From Isoperla grammatica (lineage: Eukaryota; Arthropoda; Insecta; Plecoptera; Perlodidae): 64,000 bases of DNA. The position numbers were made by a program, and so were the translations under genes. Positions within the stretch are counted from its first letter, which is position 1; every line of letters starts with the position of its first letter. The stretch spans positions 6,603,084 to 6,667,083 of the forward strand of contig OX246743.1 in assembly GCA_945910005.1 (NCBI GenBank). The letters run 5' to 3'. Shown here piece after piece: positions 58,708 to 64,000 of this stretch. Under the pieces are notes generated by a model. The model was not told the origin of the DNA, ran no database searches, and saw only the letters and a list, made by a program, of their open reading frames with translations.

Positions 58708-59769
58708 AGCGAGCCCGTATCCAGCACAGTTATTGAAGAGCTTGAAATGCTAGGTCAGTTTCAAGGTGATGCAAAAAGTCCACTCTGTTTATCCACGGAA
58801 CTGACGGATCTTCTAGAAAGGTATGATGAATACTGCAAAGATACAGAAGACGGATTGCACGGAATGACAGCGAAGTACTGGATGATAAACATTCAGTTAA
58901 TTCACCTATATCACGAGTTTTCTAGAAGCATACGTACTGGTGATCATACTTTGTATGCATACTGCCTTCCAAAAGTTGTGACATTGTTCTTTGCGTTCAA
59001 TCATCAGAACTATTCCCGCTGGCTTGTGCGATTCCATGACAATATTCTAAAAATAAAGGAGTCGCATCCAGGATTGGAAGAAGAGTTTAAAAACGGGGGA
59101 TTTTCTCTTCGTCGAACTGAAAAAAACTTTTCAAGAAGTCCTATAGATCTATGCTTGGAACAGTCAATAAATGCGGACGCGGCAAGTAAGCTCACAGGAA
59201 TATCAGCGTTTACTAATTCGATATCATCCCGGCAGCGATGGGCCAAAAGCCACTACCTCCGTACAAGCATTGTTTCTAGCTTGTTAAATCTAACTGGATT
59301 GAAACGCTCAGAAGATGTTTCCCAAGAGACCTTACCTCACAAAGTGGAGAAAGACACACATGATTTAGCTGCAATAATGGATCAGATCAAATCCTGTCTC
59401 AACCCGTTTGACATGGACAAGAACAGTGTGCTGTTCAACATAGCGACTGGTAAAGCGGCATCTGAACCAACTCAAAAGTTTTTACTGAATGTGTTCATAA
59501 TCGGAGAGAAAGCTCGAGATGAATTTATTGATGAAGTATCAAAAGATCCTAGCAGATTTGAAAAAAGTATCTGTAGACTGAAGGGTTCCACGTTTGCCTC
59601 AGAAGGAGTGAAACGAAAGAAAACACGAGCTGATGGCAAAGTTATTGAACTAAAAATGGAAAGGGACCTTATGGGAAGAATCCTTTGCATAGCACTTGAG
59701 AAAAAAATAGACATGGGACTAGTCTTAGCATATCCCTTAACACATTTCCCTTATCATTGTGTCACGTAG
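58672..59769 (+). CDS. Academ-like transposon protein, middle region
   Basis: 365 codons are counted from an internal Met within the last 234-bp copy; the true start is upstream in the broken part. Residues 1-12 overlap the repeated unit. Then a helical region follows with a MTAKYWMINIQLIHL box, SIRTGDHTLY, FNHQNYSRW and HPGLEEEFKNGGFSLRRTEK, which are family hallmarks (the xxxHxNYxRW and F.NG.F.vRR boxes). A basic segment (EGVKRKKTRADGK) comes before the end. The reading ends AYPLTHFPYHCVT and stop, whereas the +1 reading at the same place gives PLSLCHVDG, the expected family continuation. This part has no enzymatic motif; it may bind DNA or mediate oligomerisation. It is not a stand-alone gene. 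Confidence 0.75.
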   Translation: MEVLHFRAFLATSEPVSSTVIEELEMLGQFQGDAKSPLCLSTELTDLLERYDEYCKDTEDGLHGMTAKYWMINIQLIHLYHEFSRSIRTGDHTLYAYCLPKVVTLFFAFNHQNYSRWLVRFHDNILKIKESHPGLEEEFKNGGFSLRRTEKNFSRSPIDLCLEQSINADAASKLTGISAFTNSISSRQRWAKSHYLRTSIVSSLLNLTGLKRSEDVSQETLPHKVEKDTHDLAAIMDQIKSCLNPFDMDKNSVLFNIATGKAASEPTQKFLLNVFIIGEKARDEFIDEVSKDPSRFEKSICRLKGSTFASEGVKRKKTRADGKVIELKMERDLMGRILCIALEKKIDMGLVLAYPLTHFPYHCVT

Positions 59770-61115
59770 ATGGAACCATTCACAAAACAGATAAGTCAGC
59801 TCTGTTCAAGTGCTTGGAGAGTCGAGTAACAAATAATCCACCACCTTACGTTGATTGCGTCATTGTTGATGGCTTCTTCTTTCTGCATTTACTGGGTGAT
59901 ATTCCCATCACTTTTGTCAAGATTTCTGCGCACATCCTTCAAAAGCTATGCAGAATTAATGCCTCAAGAGTAGTTATTGTTTTTGATCGAACCGTTTCAC
60001 CCTCCATAAAGGATATAGAACGAGACAGGCGAGCCTACTTGTTGGAGAGGCAAGATAACTACACGATTACTGGAGCATCGCAGCAACGACCACCTGATTT
60101 CATCAAAGCTTTAAGAAACGATCATTTCAAGGAAGCGTTAATAACTTTCTTGACAGAGAGTTGGAATGATGACTCTTTCTCTGGCATTCTTAGAACTAAG
60201 GTCGTTTATGCAACATGCAATGAGATTTGTTACTCGTACAAGAGTTTAAATCATAAAGTTGTAAGAGTTCTAGAAGAAACGTTTGCATGTAATCATGAAG
60301 AAGCTGACTCAAGAATGGTTTATCATCTCGCCCAAGTTCCTTTTCCGGCAAACGTTGTGATTCGCACCTCCGACACTGATGTGATGGCTATCGTACTAGG
60401 TAATCTGAATGAGATCAACACTTTGACCAAAGTATGGTTGGAAGTTGGACTTCTAAGCAAAAACACCTTGAGGTACGTAAATATGTCTTCTCTGTATGAT
60501 AATCTAGGGCCTCTTTTATCTAGTGCCGTCCCCGCTTTCCACGCATTTACAGGATGTGATTACACTGCAGCATTTGCAAGGAAGGGGAAAGTCCGTCCAT
60601 TCTCTCTTCTTGAGAAGAATGTAAGCGTTCAGAATGCGTTTGCCTCTTTTGGATCGCAAGAGGCACCAGAAGATGGAGTTACTTTGGAAATTGAGAAATT
60701 TGTATCTTGCATGTATGGGAAAAAAGACATGCCGATTAATGAAGCCCGGTTGGATACGTTCCTAAAAGTATACAAACCTAAAGGAAATCACCCACTTGAA
60801 AAAATAAAAGGAGTAGATGGCAGTACACTACCGCCCTGTCGTGCAGTTGTCGCCCAACAGATTCTCAGGACAAACCTAATTTGCGGTATCTGGAGAAATG
60901 CTACAAAAGGTACTGCTCCTGCATATCCACCAGAAAGCAGTGGCTGGGTATTAGAGGACGGAAAATACCACATTCAATGGTTCCTTGGTGACCAGTCACT
61001 TCCGTCAGTAGATGAAATTACTCCTATTGAACTTCCAGACTCTGATGAAGATGAAGATGCTGCAGTTCAATGTTCAAGTGATGACGACGTGAGCGATGAT
61101 GATGAAAATGCTTAG
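59757..61115 (+). CDS. XPG/FEN1-like PIN-domain nuclease region of the Academ-like protein
   Basis: 452 codons counted from a TTG at 59757; the real protein joins the preceding frame through a one-base shift. Ordered motifs fit the XPG/FEN1 fold: VDG (37-39), VFD then PSIK and an ERDRR cluster (75-92; compare the FEN1 VFDG...K...R region), HEEADSR (180-186; XPG-I acidic pair), RTSDTD (203-208; DxD metal site) and TGCDYT (265-270; GCDY before the H3TH element). The acidic residues expected for two-metal catalysis are all present. An Asp/Glu-rich tail (about the last 30 residues) ends the protein. A flap or junction nuclease acting on transposon ends in the nucleus is the natural inference. The frame is intact, so loss of function comes from the breaks upstream. 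Confidence 0.85.
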   Translation: MCHVDGTIHKTDKSALFKCLESRVTNNPPPYVDCVIVDGFFFLHLLGDIPITFVKISAHILQKLCRINASRVVIVFDRTVSPSIKDIERDRRAYLLERQDNYTITGASQQRPPDFIKALRNDHFKEALITFLTESWNDDSFSGILRTKVVYATCNEICYSYKSLNHKVVRVLEETFACNHEEADSRMVYHLAQVPFPANVVIRTSDTDVMAIVLGNLNEINTLTKVWLEVGLLSKNTLRYVNMSSLYDNLGPLLSSAVPAFHAFTGCDYTAAFARKGKVRPFSLLEKNVSVQNAFASFGSQEAPEDGVTLEIEKFVSCMYGKKDMPINEARLDTFLKVYKPKGNHPLEKIKGVDGSTLPPCRAVVAQQILRTNLICGIWRNATKGTAPAYPPESSGWVLEDGKYHIQWFLGDQSLPSVDEITPIELPDSDEDEDAAVQCSSDDDVSDDDENA

Positions 61116-62013
61116 AATATCTGTCATAAATGGATGAAAGTATGCATATACACCCTACATATATACACACACACACGTGTTACATTATTAGGTCATTGTA
61201 GATCAGCATATGGTTTGGAATCATACTATTCTTATTTCGTTGCACATTTGTATTAACGTATTTTTTTAAATTCCCTATTTAATTTAATTCTTATATTTGA
61301 CTAACAAATCTTCCAAGAGCTGTAGTATATAGTATAGCATACTAGAAATGAAATCACAGCTTGATATCATATTATACTTATTACTTATTAATTGTTATAT
61401 ACTATTATTTCAATTATTATTATACTTTTTAATTAAACTCTTATACTTGACCGTTTTACAAATCTTCCAACAGCTGTGGTATAGCATACTAGAAGTTAAA
61501 TCACAATCACCTGGGTGTAAGTGTATTATATACACCAGGTAAATTGAAATGCTTGGACACATTTAATCATATTCCTTATTCGTTACGCCAATGTTATTGT
61601 GATCTGTTTAGTTTACAAATAATACTTATGATAAAATTAAAAATGTATTTTGTAACACTATCGACAATTTAATTTATCACCACTCAAATCCTTACACTCA
61701 TAATTAATATGCCACTCCATCATCAAATCCTTATAAATTAAACTACGTGGAACATTATTTTTTTGTTTAAACAATGTATAAGGAGATGAATACCAATGTT
61801 TAAACGTTTACCAATGTATTTTATTTTTAATAACTGTGTTAACTTTGTTTTCTTTTAATATATCCAGTTTAAAAGCAATGCATATAACTTATGTTAAAAT
61901 TGTATTCCTTCCATTGTCAATTCGCCAATTCATTTGTGGACAATGTCAACTTTCTACATACAGTCAAAACGGTGAATATCTCTAATTCAGGCAAACGCTT
62001 TTGAACAGCCTAA
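61116..62013. other. AT-rich 3' region of the transposon
   Basis: AT-rich sequence without genes between the nuclease region and the right end. An (AC)n stretch lies at 61165-61177, and TTTAATTxxTTATA(C/T)TTGAC with ACAAATCTTCCAA(G/C)AGCTGT repeats at 61281-61325 and 61428-61475. Confidence 0.6.
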
Positions 62014-62096
62014 GGTAAGCGGGTCTCGTCGGGATTCGAACCCGGGACCTCCCGAATCAGAGACTCTGGCCTTAGCGCTTGAGCTACATCTGTCGG
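62014..62096 (-). tRNA. tRNA-like sequence, probably pseudogene or SINE head
   Basis: On the minus strand: GATGTAGCTCAAGCGC (A box), CAGAGTCTCTGATTCGGGAG (anticodon region), CCCGGGTTCGAATCCCGAC (textbook B box and T-arm). The acceptor ends (GACAGAT and GAGACCC) do not pair and the anticodon stem is irregular. The CTCTGATTCGGGAGGTC segment resembles the SINE heads at 41084 and 44332. It lies inside the transposon, between the nuclease gene and the right repeat. A functional tRNA is unlikely. Confidence 0.5.
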
Positions 62097-62270
62097 TTTA
62101 TTTAATATGTTAATTGCAATCTAGACACGAAGTACAAATATGAAATAACAGAGTTAGTTACAGTTGTGATATTATGTATTTAATAATTGGCCCTTTTCTG
62201 TTTGAATGTGCTTAAAATGTGTAATAGTTCTCTCTTAAGCGTGTTGTTTTTTTTTAGTTTTTTTTTTTTT

Positions 62271-62783
62271 TTTTTGAGCTTTAGACACCGTCCCGGTTAA
62301 TTTGACACCATTTTCAAGTCTGTACCTTGTTGGACAAAAAAGGGCCCTTTTCATAAAATAGGCGTCTGAAAGGCCAAAAGCCCCCTGAAAACGCGTCTTA
62401 CTATACATATTCGTAATCTGTACATATCAAAGCACAAAATGGCGTTTGTTCCAATCGTGTACCTTATGAGGTAAACCAGGGCCTTTTTTGGCCCTTTTGA
62501 GGGGCGTCTGAAACGGAAACGCCCCCAAGTAGCGCGTCTTGCGTTACGGTTCCAATTTCTGGACAAGTTTCCGCATATTTTGGCGTTTAGTCCCATCATG
62601 TACCTTATGAGGTAAACCACGGCCCTTTTTGGCCTTTTTTGGCCACCGATGGGGCCCAAACGCCCCCAAGTTGACGCGCAAGACGTGGCTTTTGAAAAAA
62701 CCCATATAAATCCGCATATATTCCACTGGTCAAACCTTATGTACCTTATGAGGTAAACCAAACTGTCACAGGCTCTCGGTCTA
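62271..62783 (-). repeat. Right terminal inverted repeat
   Basis: Inverted copy of 56558-57070, differing at a few positions (for example CCACGTC against CCGCGTC near the TTTTGAAAAAACCC block). It retains all three GTACCTTATGAGGTAAACC subrepeat cores. The T-rich run at 62247-62275 borders it. The 155-codon minus frame mirrors that of the left arm. Confidence 0.95.
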
Positions 62784-62851
62784 TAACATTGACATTCATT
62801 TGACGCATGAGAGTACATGTGTTGGGCCGAGTGTGAGTCAAGGCTGCAAAG

Positions 62852-63180
62852 GTTTGTTCCTATTTACGTCATCGATGTTAGTTCCGTGTTTACTCACGAG
62901 ATCGCAGCACGGGGGACGGTACAAACATTGCAGTCTGACAAGTGACAGCTGCTAAATATCTTCTAATGTTTCAAGATTTCTATGCTACCCAATCACTTCA
63001 AATTCATTCCTGTGACAATAGCTAGACCTATTTTAAGCTTAGGTAAATATTATAAACATATGCCTCAGTCAGAATTGGGGTAGGGAGATTATTTAAAATA
63101 TGCTTTCACCTCGATCAAACGTAAACATTCCTACGCCATCTTTCAATGTTTGTACCGCCACCCAGACGCCAGCGCTGTGT
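62852..63180 (-). mobile_element. MITE, GGCGGTACAAACATTG family, copy 2
   Basis: Inverted relative to 28824-29165. Shared blocks are GTTTGTTCCTATTTACGTC, GAGATCGCAGCACGGG, GGTACAAACATTGCAGT, AAGTGACAGCTGCTAA and, on the right, CAATGTTTGTACCGCCACCC and CGCCAGCGCTG. Confidence 0.7.
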
Positions 63181-63869
63181 GCATGTGATTGTTGAACTAG
63201 CTTGGAATAAGCCCTCGAGCCGCACAACTAGACTAGCCCACGTTCAAAAACTCTACGTAGAACACTTCGCTAACTTGAACCTCAAAACCCACAATACGAT
63301 AGTCGGCAAGGTTCGATTATCGAAAGCAAATATCCGTACAGCATAACCATTGAAATACTTGGAAAGGAAACGCTAGAGTGGAGTAATTGATATACTTCAC
63401 TTTCATTTGCCACTTTGACCTTTAATATGCGATTCCACATAGCGACTTTTACTAACGTCCAAACTTTGATCTCGGAGATTCGTTTTAATAAGCACAGCTG
63501 AGTGGAAACGATTACAAACATTTCAATATTAGTGACTTTTTAAAATCATTTCAAATAAAAATGTTCAGATCGTTATTACCACGTATAACAACATCTAGGA
63601 TGGGCCTGCATGAAACTCAAAGAAAAAGGAATATATTTCAACTTGACAATCAGTCTCATTCAAACGCCACCACAGAGAAGGGTCGTTTAATCGTTTAACC
63701 GCGATGGTATGGTTAAGATAAATAAAATCAAAGTGGTAGTCAAATTTTATTTGTTGTAAAAACTTTTCCAACTTCCAATTCGGCTCGAACTCTGCATTCA
63801 CTGTAGGTCTATATGGGACAAGACACAGACAGCTGGTATGTCAATAAAATAAATAAATACACTCATATA
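63181..63869. other. Spacer, nothing recognised
   Basis: Frames at 63146-63346 (+), 63282-63521 (-) and 63595-63801 (-) show no recognised domain. Confidence 0.5.
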
Positions 63870-64000
63870 TAGGGTCTACCCACTCAGTTACAAGACTGAT
63901 TTTTACAGTGGGTGACTTTAATCCAACCATGTAGGCACCAAGCACCATCGGCGAGTGAGCGATAGCCTAGCCAATCAAAAATCGATGTTTCAAATATGAA
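63870..64000 (+). repeat. Dispersed repeat, copy 2, running off the edge
   Basis: GTCTACCCACTCAGTTACAA, GGTGACTTTAAT, CATGTAGGCACCAAGCACCA and TCGGCGAGTGAGCGATAG match 43275-43400. A weaker relative of the first part (CTACCGACTCAGTTACAAG) is at 2535. Confidence 0.7.

Larger units (their letters stand above)
57400..61115 (+). pseudogene. Broken transposon gene, XPG/FEN1-like nuclease protein
   Basis: Three blocks belong to one protein family widespread in animal transposons. Block 1 (57400-57771) has IQLGGFH, VLVESGVLAEGSL and GKHFNR and runs into FRAFLAT. Block 2 (to 59769) continues directly from FRAFLAT. Block 3 (to 61115) continues from a PLSLCHVDGT junction and ends in an acidic tail. 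Breaks: 57549-58707 is a fivefold tandem duplication of a 234-bp coding piece; copies 2-5 lack one A present in copy 1 (CTCTTAATGG versus CTCTTATGG); copies 1-4 end in stop codons; and block 2 shifts frame by one base near 59745-59750. No family start is visible upstream of 57400, so the N-terminus is missing or lies in an unseen exon. Confidence 0.8.
56558..62783 (+). mobile_element. Academ-like DNA transposon, 6.2 kb, with long inverted repeats and TAA duplication
   Basis: The ends TAGACCGAGAGCCTGTGACA and TGTCACAGGCTCTCGGTCTA begin inverted repeats of about 513 bp that are nearly identical. TAA lies directly outside both ends (56555-56557 and 62784-62786). Between them is one + strand gene encoding an XPG/FEN1-like nuclease domain protein. 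From family knowledge, XPG-type nuclease proteins and a 3-4-bp duplication characterise Academ elements; TAA would also suit PIF/Harbinger, but no DDE transposase is seen. The high arm identity suggests recent insertion. The gene is now broken, so the copy could move only with help from another. Confidence 0.8.

Overview
This looks like a repeat-dominated stretch of an invertebrate animal nuclear genome. The base composition is AT-rich, there are no bacterial-type operons, and spliceosomal exon signals, tRNA-derived SINEs, LINE remnants and many palindromic non-autonomous DNA transposons are present. An arthropod-like or other bilaterian host would fit the SINEs and the zinc-finger exon, but the phylum cannot be fixed from the sequence. 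Adding the intervals, tandem arrays alone cover roughly a fifth of the window.

Host gene: two coding exons on the + strand can be supported. The first (about 16162-16347) encodes a Pro/Glu-rich linker and ends in a perfect GTAAGT donor after two bases of a codon. The second (36651-36810) starts with the single missing base and encodes a Cys-rich FYVE/RIM-type zinc finger. Phase, strand, codon use and splice signals all agree, so I read them as neighbouring exons of one gene, probably a Rab-effector or active-zone protein of the RIM class, with a ~20.3-kb intron full of repeats. Two decayed part-copies of the zinc-finger exon with its acceptor sit just upstream of the intact exon.

Layout: 1-1361 is a 155-bp satellite. 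1.4-12.9 kb holds microsatellites, a tRNA-SINE, an hAT-like MITE, LINE debris and two hammerhead-like motifs. 12.95-15.7 kb is a transposon whose terminal 80 bp has been amplified to about 31 copies. 16-29 kb holds several MITEs, a 77-bp satellite, a 2.76-kb composite element with a 133-bp-arm hairpin, and a mariner-derived MITE with long inverted repeats. 29.9-33.6 kb has an 82-bp satellite with higher-order structure and a 43-bp satellite. 34.9-40 kb has a LINE reverse-transcriptase fossil, MITEs and the zinc-finger exon. 41-55 kb has SINEs, four more minisatellite arrays and an hAT-like MITE with a perfect 8-bp target duplication.

The main element is at 56558-62783: a 6.2-kb DNA transposon with ~513-bp inverted repeats and a TAA target duplication. 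Its gene encodes a protein with an XPG/FEN1-type nuclease domain, most like the Academ superfamily. The gene is broken by a fivefold 234-bp internal tandem duplication and a one-base frameshift in a homopolymer context. The rest of the window shows no further coding sequence that I can defend.
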